Positions 1-5,881 of a DNA stretch of 6,436 bases are shown here, piece after piece. The notes beneath the pieces are model-generated. The model worked only from the letters and a program-made list of their open reading frames with translations. It was not told the DNA's origin and ran no database searches. The stretch comes from Clostridiales bacterium. GTDB lineage: Bacteria > Bacillota > Clostridia > Oscillospirales > Ruminococcaceae. The stretch spans positions 1 through 6,436 of the forward strand of contig JAAYSW010000202.1 of NCBI GenBank assembly GCA_012523875.1, given 5' to 3'. The position numbers and the translations under genes were made by a program. The stretch's first letter is position 1. The number at the start of each line of letters is the position of its first letter.

Positions 1-896
1 ACACCTCTAAGATTGCCTCCCCACCACGCACCATAGTAGTTTGTTATCACTGGATAACCAATTGGTGGCTCTGCATATGTATGCCCCTCAACTGGATACA
101 CCTCAACACCTTCAACCAAAATCAGAGCATGTGGATTAACTTCAAGAATTTTTCTTCCACAAGTTTCTGCGGCATAACGCCAATTATCTAAATCTGTAGA
201 ATCATCCCATTTAGCTCTTAAGGTGTCATTCGCCTTACCATGAGGCTCATTCTTTAAATCATAGGCAAGAAGAGTGTCATCATTCTTATATTTATCAGCC
301 AGCCATACAAGGGAATCTATCCAATCATCAGTATCAAAACTTCCATGATACCAAAGTGGCTTATCATGCCCTGAATTATCAGATTCAGCACTATGGATAT
401 CAATCATAACCTTTATACCATATTCTTTGCATTTCGTCATAAAATATTCAAAAAGTGCCAAAGAATCTGTTTTTATAGGCACAAGGTCTATATTAACTCC
501 CCCACCCATTGTATCATCATATGCAGTAACACCTTTGGCTTCAAGTGGAGTACCATTCATCCAACTAACTAAAAGTTCGGTAGATACAGGTACACGAATG
601 ATATTAAATCCCTTATCAGCAATCCCTGAAATCATATCACTAACTTCAACACTAGCCCACCATCCATGGAACACATTTTCAGTACAATTTAAACCGAACC
701 AGTTTACTCCTGTTAACCAAACCTCATTACCATTCATATCTACAATCTTATTACCTTCAACATGAAGCCAATCATCATTCCAATGGTCATTAGCAACAGA
801 AGCATTCGCTGACTCTTGTAGTGAAGAAGATGGAATTAGACAAGCTAACATCGTAATAGACGCTATGCCGGCAATAACTCTTTTTAAAAAATTCAT
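1..896 (-). CDS. Secreted GH5 endoglucanase (cellulase), N-terminal 298 residues, cut by window edge
   Basis: This is a glycoside hydrolase family 5 enzyme that should cleave internal beta-1,4 bonds of cellulose or a related beta-glucan outside the cell. The N-terminus MNFLKRVIAGIASITMLAC has a basic n-region (K5, R6) and a hydrophobic core. A signal peptidase I site is plausible after ANA (residue 32); C19 could be read as a lipobox Cys, but MLAC is a poor match. The mature part shows the GH5 order: LTGVNWFGLN (61-70), NIIRVPV with the conserved Arg101, DIHS with His168, and YDLKNEPHG (212-220) carrying the acid/base Glu217. The DLKNEPHG form resembles GH5_1 enzymes, but the subfamily is a guess. 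The catalytic nucleophile Glu and any carbohydrate-binding or dockerin module would lie beyond the left edge. The ATG at 896 follows a strong Shine-Dalgarno, and the gene has its own promoter. The reading frame is open with no defects over the visible part. Confidence 0.93.
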   Translation of the reverse strand, partial: MNFLKRVIAGIASITMLACLIPSSSLQESANASVANDHWNDDWLHVEGNKIVDMNGNEVWLTGVNWFGLNCTENVFHGWWASVEVSDMISGIADKGFNIIRVPVSTELLVSWMNGTPLEAKGVTAYDDTMGGGVNIDLVPIKTDSLALFEYFMTKCKEYGIKVMIDIHSAESDNSGHDKPLWYHGSFDTDDWIDSLVWLADKYKNDDTLLAYDLKNEPHGKANDTLRAKWDDSTDLDNWRYAAETCGRKILEVNPHALILVEGVEVYPVEGHTYAEPPIGYPVITNYYGAWWGGNLRG

Positions 897-903
897 AGCT
901 ACT

Positions 904-910
904 CCTCCTT
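904..910 (-). promoter_or_regulatory. Strong ribosome binding site of the GH5 gene
   Basis: On the minus strand the sequence reads AAGGAGG followed by AGTAGCT and the ATG. This is a full-length Shine-Dalgarno with 7-nt spacing. It fixes the start at 896 and predicts efficient translation, in contrast to the weak sites of the ABC gene and the second glycosyltransferase. Confidence 0.85.
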
Positions 911-933
911 ATTAATTTAAACGCAATTACACC

Positions 934-949
934 TCAAGCAATCTGTTGT
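934..949. promoter_or_regulatory. Degenerate second copy of the operator-like palindrome in the cellulase leader
   Basis: TCAAGCAATCTGTTGT shares its first nine bases, and 12 of 16 in all, with the palindrome at 1013-1028. It lies in the transcribed leader, 79 bp away centre to centre. Two sites flanking the transcription start is a layout used by some dimeric or tetrameric repressors for roadblock or looping. This is inference from spacing and similarity only. Confidence 0.35.
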
Positions 950-987
950 AGCAGTGTAAAAGGCATATAATATACATTATCATTTTA

Positions 988-1016
988 ATTTTACAACAAA
1001 ACAGCTAAATTGTCAA
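988..1016 (-). promoter_or_regulatory. Sigma-A-type promoter of the GH5 cellulase gene
   Basis: On the minus strand there is a perfect -35 TTGACA (1016-1011), a 17-nt spacer, and TAAAAT as -10 (993-988). The expected start of transcription is near 981, giving a leader of about 85 nt before the ATG. The promoter lies between the stop of the upstream ABC gene (1052) and the cellulase, so the cellulase is probably transcribed on its own. The -35 box is overlapped by a 16-bp palindrome, annotated separately. Confidence 0.75.
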
Positions 1017-1028
1017 GCAATTGCTTGA
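1013..1028. promoter_or_regulatory. Perfect 16-bp palindrome over the cellulase -35 box, candidate operator
   Basis: TCAAGCAATTGCTTGA is its own exact reverse complement and covers four bases of the -35 element (1011-1016). Its position at and just upstream of -35 would let a bound dimer block RNA polymerase, or act as an activator from the upstream side. It has no T-tract, so it is a poor terminator for the ABC gene that ends 24 nt away. The regulator is unknown, and the sequence does not match the CcpA cre consensus as I know it. Confidence 0.55.
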
Positions 1029-1051
1029 ATAAATTCATACAACTTTTCGTA

Positions 1052-2749
1052 TTATGTTTGGTCATTTTTACTTTTAAGACCGTTTATTTCGCATAGCCTT
1101 ATAACATCCCCGCAGGTAACTGCATTTCTATATTTGTTTCTAGAAATTCTACTTGCTCCCGTTGTATAAAAACTATTATTAGAAAAGAAACTTTTCGGGG
1201 TATCAATTGAAACTATTTCTCCGTTGAAGAGCATTGCACACCTATCTGAATTTATGGCTGAAAACTCCACATCATGGCTTACAATTATTATCGTAATTCC
1301 ATTTCTCTTTAGTTGCTGAAAAATTTCCCCTAATTTAATTTTTGAATAGGAGTCAATTGCTTTCGTCGGTTCGTCAAATAAAATTATTTTTGGTTTAAGT
1401 AATAATAGCTTTGCAATCGCAGCTTTCTGTTGCTCTCCACCACTTAAATCATATGGATGATAATCTAATACTTCCATAATGTTTAAAGATTTAGCTATTT
1501 TAACAATTAATTTTTCGCTTTCTTCATCAGAATAATTCATCATCTTACAAGCCAAATAAAAATCAGCCTTAACAGTTGTTTTTAAAAAAACAACTTGGGG
1601 GTCCTGTGGAAGAAAAGCAATATTATTATGATAAAGCTCCTTGTTTTTATATGATTTAATATTTTTCCCATCAATCATAACCTTTCCTGAATAAGGCTTG
1701 TTCTTACCTGAAATAATATTCAAAGTAGTCGTTTTCCCTACACCATTCCCACCTAATATTGTGAATATTTCTGATTTAAACACTTGTAAGCTTATTCCAG
1801 ATAATATATCATCTGAGTTCTTATTATATTTAAAATACACATTCTTCAGCTCAACTGCAGTTCCCATTCCATCTAAATTGGAATCCTCGCTATCCAACTC
1901 TAAAATTTCATTTTTATAATTATCTGATATAAATTTAATGCCCTCCCTAATAGTCAAGGGGCTATCCATTTCTATTTCTGCACTCAATCCATTATAAATC
2001 CTTGTAGCACTTGGCAATGCAGAGAGCATAGGATGGTTGCCGCTTATATTTCTAAGCTGTCTATTCACTTCCCTGGGCTTGCAACAAAATAAAACCCTGC
2101 CACCCTCCATAGCAATAGCCCTATCCGCAATTGGGAAAAGCTCTTCAAGTCTATGTTCAGAAATTATAATGCTTATGCCTAATTCATTATTAAGTCTTTT
2201 TAATAGCATTATAAATTCATGTGCTGCTACTGGGTCAAGATGTGATGTTGGTTCATCTAAAATTAATAACTTGGGTTGCATAACAAGTATTGATGCTAGA
2301 TTCAGTATCTGCTTCTGCCCGCCAGATAATTCTGTGGTCCTTTTATTATACCAATCACTTATTCCAAAAAAGTTAGCTGTCTCGGCAATTCTTCTTCTTA
2401 TCTCAACAGGTTTAACCCCGATGTTTTCAAGCCCAAAAGCCAATTCATGTTTTACCGTATCTGTTACAATCTGCATTTCTGGATTCTGCATAACAAAGCC
2501 AATCCCACATGCGGAATCTATTTTATTGAGTTTACCAATGCTATCTCCTTTGAATTCTATCTCGCCACTTATTTTTCCAATTGGCGTATTCTCAGGTTTT
2601 AATAATTTCAATAAAGTAGTTTTACCACAGCCAGTCCCACCAAAAACAATAACGAACTCCCCTTCCAATATTGATAAGGAGATATTTTTAAGTGCATTTT
2701 CCTTTTGAGGATAGCTAAAACCTAAATTAGTTGTTTTTATAATATACAA
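1052..2749 (-). CDS. ECF-type ABC transporter, two ATPase domains fused in one chain (565 aa)
   Basis: This is the energy-coupling ATPase of an ECF-type importer (vitamin, cofactor or metal uptake), with two complete nucleotide-binding domains in one chain where many ECF systems use separate EcfA and EcfA' subunits. Domain 1: Walker A GGTGCGKT (37-44), Q-loop Gln88, signature LSGGQ (141-145), Walker B LLILDEP (161-167) with catalytic Glu166, H-loop His199. Domain 2: Walker A GGNGVGKT (333-340), Q-loop Gln382, signature LSGGE (435-439), Walker B IILFDEP (455-461), His492. All key residues are present, so both sites look competent. The C-terminal tail (FYTTGASRISRN..NAVT, about 528-545) is typical of fused YkoD-like ATPases. 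The start is TTG at 2749; the upstream frame is closed by a stop at 2785, and the first motif (LGFSYP) leaves no room for a later start. The Shine-Dalgarno is weak (GGGGT). No EcfT membrane protein or substrate-binding S subunit is in the window, so the substrate cannot be assigned. Confidence 0.92.
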   Translation of the reverse strand: MYIIKTTNLGFSYPQKENALKNISLSILEGEFVIVFGGTGCGKTTLLKLLKPENTPIGKISGEIEFKGDSIGKLNKIDSACGIGFVMQNPEMQIVTDTVKHELAFGLENIGVKPVEIRRRIAETANFFGISDWYNKRTTELSGGQKQILNLASILVMQPKLLILDEPTSHLDPVAAHEFIMLLKRLNNELGISIIISEHRLEELFPIADRAIAMEGGRVLFCCKPREVNRQLRNISGNHPMLSALPSATRIYNGLSAEIEMDSPLTIREGIKFISDNYKNEILELDSEDSNLDGMGTAVELKNVYFKYNKNSDDILSGISLQVFKSEIFTILGGNGVGKTTTLNIISGKNKPYSGKVMIDGKNIKSYKNKELYHNNIAFLPQDPQVVFLKTTVKADFYLACKMMNYSDEESEKLIVKIAKSLNIMEVLDYHPYDLSGGEQQKAAIAKLLLLKPKIILFDEPTKAIDSYSKIKLGEIFQQLKRNGITIIIVSHDVEFSAINSDRCAMLFNGEIVSIDTPKSFFSNNSFYTTGASRISRNKYRNAVTCGDVIRLCEINGLKSKNDQT

Positions 2750-2784
2750 TAATAGACCCCATTTATAAATATTTGTAGATAATT

Positions 2785-2813
2785 ATAATAACATAAATTC
2801 GGTTGGTTTTCAA
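2785..2813 (-). promoter_or_regulatory. Sigma-A-type promoter of the fused ABC ATPase gene
   Basis: On the minus strand TTGAAA (2813-2808) and TATTAT (2790-2785) are separated by 17 nt. Transcription would start near 2778, leaving a leader of about 28 nt before the TTG start at 2749. This suggests the ATPase gene is the first gene of its transcript and is not preceded by its partner subunits. Confidence 0.55.
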
Positions 2814-2900
2814 TGTTTATAAAAACGTTTGCTCTAATACTATGTAGGAGGACATGATCACCTTATCTCCATACATTTCAATTTCAGTTTTAATTCGTAA

Positions 2901-3229
2901 AACTTTACACAGTATACCTGTGTTAAAGTATATAATTCTATATATGTTAATGACCTTGTACCAGAAGATGATTAAACAATCTATACTCCATCTAAGTTTG
3001 TAGGAAACGATTCTGATGATGATGGACTTCTTGATGGAAAAGAGTATGTTTTATGGGCATGAAGGGTGACTGCTGGAATTTAAGAAATGGTACTGAAGTA
3101 GGACTATATTCTTATAACAGAAGCGTAGGTGGAACTAACCATTATGATGTTATTGATTTTGAGTTACCTATGATAATTAATCTATATAATTATTATTCAA
3201 AAGACAATATAGAAGATGTTTTTGGTTGA
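2901..3229 (+). pseudogene. Decayed fragment of a protein with a thrombospondin-type-3-like calcium-binding repeat
   Basis: On the plus strand, in the frame of 3000-3059, the sequence encodes VGNDSDDDGLLDGKEYVLW. This has the D-x-D-x-D-G-L-x-D-G-x-E pattern of TSP3 or dockerin-like calcium loops. The frame is broken by TAA at 2973, upstream of the motif, and TGA at 3060. A shift into the frame starting at 3059 continues as MKGDCWNLRNGTEVGLYSYN and on to a TGA at 3227. WN and DG-TEVGL-like strings often follow such repeats in bacterial surface proteins. Reading across the two frames, this looks like a remnant of a large secreted or surface protein with at least one in-frame stop and one frameshift. 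No start, signal peptide or 3' part is recognisable. The parent protein is not identified, and assignment rests mainly on one motif. Confidence 0.45.
2902..2929. repeat. Imperfect inverted repeat (hairpin with one bulge)
   Basis: ACTTTACACAG (2902-2912) and CTGTGTTAAAGT (2918-2929) pair around a 5-nt loop with one bulged base. Neither strand has a T-tract after it, so a terminator is unlikely. It sits about 90 bp upstream of the ABC promoter. It could be an operator-like dyad or a leftover of the decayed locus. Confidence 0.4.
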
Positions 3230-3263
3230 GGCAGACCATTTGACATTAAACGCACTCAACCAA
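3222..3263. repeat. Perfect 9-bp inverted repeat at the junction of two gene fragments
   Basis: TTGGTTGAG (3222-3230) and CTCAACCAA (3255-3263) are exact reverse complements separated by 24 nt. The left arm lies at the end of the TSP3-like fragment, and the right arm is inside the transposase fragment, where it covers its conserved Ser-Thr-Lys codons. It may mark the rearrangement point joining the two fragments, or be chance. Confidence 0.35.
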
Positions 3264-3438
3264 GAAAGCAAATCAATACTATTTCGGCTGCAAGCTTCAT
3301 ATCGGAGTGGACAAAGACAGCGGACTTGTTCATAGAAGCGTTGTAACATTAGCAAATGTTCATGATGTAACACAGACAGGCAATCTTCTGCACGGTAGTG
3401 AAGAAGAAGTTTATGGAGACAGCGGGTATTTATACTAA
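3250..3438 (+). pseudogene. Internal fragment of an IS5-family transposase
   Basis: The plus-strand frame encodes about 62 residues, from STKKANQYYFGCK through LHIGVDKDSGLVH and LANVHD to LLHGSEEEVYGDSGYLY. It ends in TAA at 3436. Members of the IS5 family carry a very similar stretch (STKKGNQ-Y-FG-K-HIGVD-SG-VH...ANVHD...VY-D-GY). The Asp in YGDSGY corresponds to the second catalytic Asp of the DDE triad. The N-terminal third and the C-terminal part with the Y-R-E-K signature are missing, so it cannot be active. A stop (TAA at 3247) lies just upstream in frame. No terminal inverted repeats or target duplications were found. Confidence 0.8.
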
Positions 3439-3560
3439 TCTAAGTTCACTGTCCCCCACATCTTTTATCTTATTTATGCACTTTTTAAAGCCACGTTACA
3501 AGCCTATTATAGCAAAGGGCTACCACTTGATGGGAAGGGTTTTAATATGTATTTACAAAA
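3439..3560. other. Non-coding stretch between the IS fragment and the terminator; nothing recognised
   Basis: The transposase frame stays open after its stop, from 3439 to a TAG at 3571. It reads a string including LQAYYSKGLPLDGKGFN that I do not recognise. A second plus-strand frame is also open here (3398-3592) but lacks a ribosome binding site and overlaps the transposase relic. This is probably more element or insertion debris. Confidence 0.3.
3506..3514 (-). promoter_or_regulatory. Possible extended -10 promoter element
   Basis: The minus strand reads TGCTATAAT, a perfect extended -10 (TGnTATAAT). No convincing -35 is visible 17 nt upstream. If active, it would transcribe antisense through the debris toward the ABC gene, about 750 bp away. 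It lies in a region with no minus-strand gene, so a chance match is likely. Confidence 0.2.
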
Positions 3561-3585
3561 TTTCGCTCCCTAGATGGGAGCGAAA
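3561..3585 (-). terminator. Rho-independent-type terminator of the glycosyltransferase operon
   Basis: TTTCGCTCCC (3561-3570) and GGGAGCGAAA (3576-3585) form a perfect 10-bp stem with a 5-nt loop. On the minus strand it starts 25 nt after the stop of the downstream glycosyltransferase and is followed by TTTTGT, a short T-tract. The plus-strand side has no T-run, so it serves the minus-strand genes. Confidence 0.75.
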
Positions 3586-3610
3586 GCTGTAATTAATTAG
3601 ATTTGTATTA

Positions 3611-4705
3611 TTAATAAGATGTGGATACCTTCTTTTTAATTAATTCATAATTTTCCTTGAGCCTTTTGTTATTTGGTAGATATTCCAATGCTTTTTTTGC
3701 ATGCAAAAGAGACCTTTCATACATTCCCAACCAATAACAGCTTATTGAACATAGGTCATCAACAGTATGATTCCATGAATACTCAGAATTTACATAGATT
3801 TTAGATTTGTTCTTAATTTTTAATGCCTCATTCGTCATGCAGAATACTGTATGCCAATCTTGCAAATTATATGCCATTCTTGCAAATTCAACATAGGGGT
3901 CACGCATTTCTGGTGCTTCGGCAATTGCTTTATAATACCAGCGATACGCTTCTTGTATATTGGAAAGATTATAATATGAAACAGCAATCCATCTCATTGA
4001 TGCACATCTTTCCTCTTTCCATACTGCCGTTTTAAGTGAAAGATGCCTTTTTAATGTTTCTATACATTTTTCCCACATATGCTTATACATATATTCCCTA
4101 CCTAGATAATAGGTCATTCGATCCCCTTCTGGTTCCTCCTTTACAGCCAATTCTAAAAGAGGTAGATAGGAACTTCTTGATTTTTGCAAATCAGGGTAAT
4201 GATTAAGGACTATACCATTAATATAAATTATATTTTCTGGCTTATCTCCAATATACCTAAGACATTCATGCACAGGATAAACCCATTTATAAGATTCCCT
4301 AGAATGTATTTTAAAGTATGTGAACTGCACAGCTGGAGTCCCATCATCTTTAATACTCCAATTATATAGATATTTAGCCATATTAACATTAGGATTCCAT
4401 GCATTTTCAAGATGTTCCCTCCAACCCTTATCAAATACTTCATCAAGGTCAGTACAAACACATATGTCAACATCATCTGGAACATGACTTAGCGATATAT
4501 TTCTTGCAACATCAAACCTCCAAGGCTTTACTTCTTCTACAAATACAGTAGCACCCCTCTCACGAAGCCTTTCAACTGTTCCATCATTAGAGCCTGTATC
4601 TGTAACTATAACCATATCTGCCTCACTCATTGAATCCATCCACTTATCTACAAATTTAACTTCATTTTTGCATATGGCATAAACACAAATTTTATATTTA
4701 TTCAA
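3611..4705 (-). CDS. Glycosyltransferase, GT2-like (GT-A fold) with C-terminal TPR-like helices, second of a tandem pair (364 aa)
   Basis: This is a probable cytoplasmic glycosyltransferase that moves a sugar from a nucleotide-sugar to an acceptor, here most likely the collagen-like protein encoded upstream. The N-terminal GT-A domain spans about 4-170. It has KICVYAICKNE (4-14), DTGSNDGT (36-43), KPWRFDVARN (60-69) and a DLD metal/nucleotide-sugar motif (86-88) in TDLDEVF, followed by YPVHE (143-147) and LNHYPD (167-172). Residues about 195-360 form helical TPR-like pairs (YYLGREYMYKHMWEKCIETL; AYRWYYKAIAEAP; SLLHAKKALEYLPNN). The same GT2-plus-TPR layout occurs in SunS-type peptide glycosyltransferases. 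The start is TTG at 4705, only 2 nt after the TAA of the preceding paralogue. The only Shine-Dalgarno-like sequence (GTGGGA) is inside that gene's last codons, so translation is probably coupled. It aligns without gaps to its neighbour. The sugar and acceptor residue are unknown. Confidence 0.85.
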   Translation of the reverse strand: MNKYKICVYAICKNEVKFVDKWMDSMSEADMVIVTDTGSNDGTVERLRERGATVFVEEVKPWRFDVARNISLSHVPDDVDICVCTDLDEVFDKGWREHLENAWNPNVNMAKYLYNWSIKDDGTPAVQFTYFKIHSRESYKWVYPVHECLRYIGDKPENIIYINGIVLNHYPDLQKSRSSYLPLLELAVKEEPEGDRMTYYLGREYMYKHMWEKCIETLKRHLSLKTAVWKEERCASMRWIAVSYYNLSNIQEAYRWYYKAIAEAPEMRDPYVEFARMAYNLQDWHTVFCMTNEALKIKNKSKIYVNSEYSWNHTVDDLCSISCYWLGMYERSLLHAKKALEYLPNNKRLKENYELIKKKVSTSY

Positions 4706-4707
4706 TT

Positions 4708-5805
4708 TTATCCCACACTCTCAGTATATTTATTTTCAATCAGCTCCAAGTTATGTTTTAATCTTACATCGTTGGGTTTTATCTCATAAGCTTTCTTTAC
4801 ATATTCCAACGATTGCTTATACAATCCAAGATTATATGTGCAAATTGCAGCTAAATCATAGAACTTCTCGCTCCAAGATTCAACCTCTAAAAGATAACTC
4901 CCTGTTTTTTCAGATATACTAAGACCCTTTATCACCATCATATACACCAATGGCCAATCACTTATCTCATATCCTAACTTCGCCATATATAGATACGGCT
5001 CCCGTGCATTATCACATTCTGCAATTGCCCTATATAACCATACCCTTGCTTCATTATAGTTACCTTTAGCTTTATATCCATTTGAAATAAATCGCATTGC
5101 AGCACTTCTTTCCTCATTCCATGTAGCAGTCGGCATCTTGAGATAGCCGATTAATGTTTCAATGCTTTTGTCATACATTTTATAATACATATACTCCCTA
5201 CCGAGCCAAAAAACTGCTCTATCATTATCAGGGTTCTCTTTAACTGATAATTCAAGTAATGGTAGGTACTGGCTCCTTGGCTTGCTTATATCAGGATAAT
5301 GGTTTAATACTAAATTTGGTATCCATACCACGCTATCTTTCTTCCCTCCAGTGTACTCTAATACCTCATGAACTGGGTGTACCCACTTAAAACCATGTCG
5401 ATGATGTATTTTTTCCATGGGAAATTGTTTATTAGGACTTCCATCATCATGATAACTCCATGTAAACATGTACCTTGCACGAGTGTAATTAGAATCCCAA
5501 CAACTTTCAAGTTTTTCTCTCCAACCAGATTCAAAAACTTCATCTAAGTCATTTGATACGCAAATATCAAAATCTTCAGGAACATGGTCCATTGCTTTAT
5601 TTCTTGCAGTATCGAAACGCCAAGGTTTTATTTCTTCAACATACACGACAGCACCACGTCCACGCAATTTTTCAACCGTTGAATCCGTAGAGCCTGTGTC
5701 TAGCACAACAACCATATCAGCTTCACTTACTGAGTCCATCCACCTATCAACAAACTTTTCTTCGTTTTTGCAAATAGCATAAACGCATATTTTATATTTA
5801 CTCAA
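4708..5805 (-). CDS. Glycosyltransferase, GT2-like (GT-A fold) with C-terminal TPR-like helices, first of a tandem pair (365 aa)
   Basis: A paralogue of the next gene: by my hand count about 75% identical over the first 100 residues and about 47% over the rest, with no gaps. GT-A motifs are KICVYAICKNE (4-14), LDTGSTDST (35-43), KPWRFDTARN (60-69), the DLD motif (86-88) in NDLDEVF, HPVHE (143-147) and LNHYPD (167-172). TPR-like helices follow from about 195 (FWLGREYMYYKMYDKSIETL; LGLYKQSLEYVKKAYEIKPN). I place the start at TTG 5805: AGGAGG lies 6 nt upstream and the protein then begins SKYKICVY, matching NKYKICVY in the paralogue. An ATG 14 codons upstream (5847) is in frame but sits in a hairpin loop without a Shine-Dalgarno. 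The gene follows the collagen-like gene by 76 nt and presumably shares its transcript, modulated by the hairpin between them. The likely role is glycosylation of that surface protein; this is inferred from context. Confidence 0.86.
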   Translation of the reverse strand: MSKYKICVYAICKNEEKFVDRWMDSVSEADMVVVLDTGSTDSTVEKLRGRGAVVYVEEIKPWRFDTARNKAMDHVPEDFDICVSNDLDEVFESGWREKLESCWDSNYTRARYMFTWSYHDDGSPNKQFPMEKIHHRHGFKWVHPVHEVLEYTGGKKDSVVWIPNLVLNHYPDISKPRSQYLPLLELSVKENPDNDRAVFWLGREYMYYKMYDKSIETLIGYLKMPTATWNEERSAAMRFISNGYKAKGNYNEARVWLYRAIAECDNAREPYLYMAKLGYEISDWPLVYMMVIKGLSISEKTGSYLLEVESWSEKFYDLAAICTYNLGLYKQSLEYVKKAYEIKPNDVRLKHNLELIENKYTESVG

Positions 5806-5811
5806 GGCTAT

Positions 5812-5817
5812 CCTCCT
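5812..5817 (-). promoter_or_regulatory. Ribosome binding site that decides the TTG start of the first glycosyltransferase
   Basis: AGGAGG on the minus strand is followed by ATAGCC and then TTG at 5805. This perfect Shine-Dalgarno with 6-nt spacing supports TTG 5805 over the ATG at 5847. Confidence 0.8.
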
Positions 5818-5830
5818 ACAATAAATATAC

Positions 5831-5869
5831 ATCGACAGTTTGGGCATTGAATATACCCAAACTATCGAT
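5831..5869 (-). terminator. Intergenic hairpin between the collagen-like gene and the first glycosyltransferase (leaky terminator or processing site)
   Basis: On the minus strand ATCGATAGTTTGGG (5869-5856) pairs with CCCAAACTGTCGAT (5844-5831). There is one mismatch in 14 positions and an 11-nt loop. It begins 12 nt after the TAA of the collagen-like gene. The following sequence GTATATTTATT is U-rich but interrupted. Partial termination, or 3'-end protection after cleavage, would let the abundant structural protein be made in excess over its two enzymes. No separate promoter for the glycosyltransferases was seen after it. Confidence 0.6.
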
Positions 5870-5881
5870 TATAATTACTTC

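Noticed and set aside
427..765. Plus-strand open frame of 112 codons
   Set aside because: It is antisense to the GH5 gene, has no ribosome binding site, and has low-complexity Ser/Thr/Pro composition typical of a shadow frame.
1698..2708. Plus-strand open frames antisense to the ABC gene (1698-1919 and 2037-2708)
   Set aside because: They mirror the conserved ATPase motifs on the opposite strand and have no independent start signals.
2854..3003. 49-codon plus-strand ORF beginning MITLSPYIS just after a perfect AGGAGG
   Set aside because: The AGGAGG to ATG spacing is only 2 nt, and the ORF runs out of frame over the TSP3-like relic. The AGGAGG may be a leftover of the lost gene, but the ORF itself has no protein-like features.
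3398..3592. 64-codon plus-strand ORF
   Set aside because: It overlaps the IS5 fragment in another frame, has no ribosome binding site, and runs through the minus-strand terminator.
4184..5543. Other-frame ORFs within the glycosyltransferases (4184-4369, 4228-4485, 5358-5543, and 3823-4035)
   Set aside because: They are shadows of well-conserved coding frames, with no start signals or plausible protein composition.
5806..5847. Upstream ATG start (5847) extending the first glycosyltransferase by 14 residues
   Set aside because: The ATG lies in the loop of the intergenic hairpin without a Shine-Dalgarno, the extra residues have no counterpart in the paralogue, and TTG 5805 has a perfect Shine-Dalgarno.
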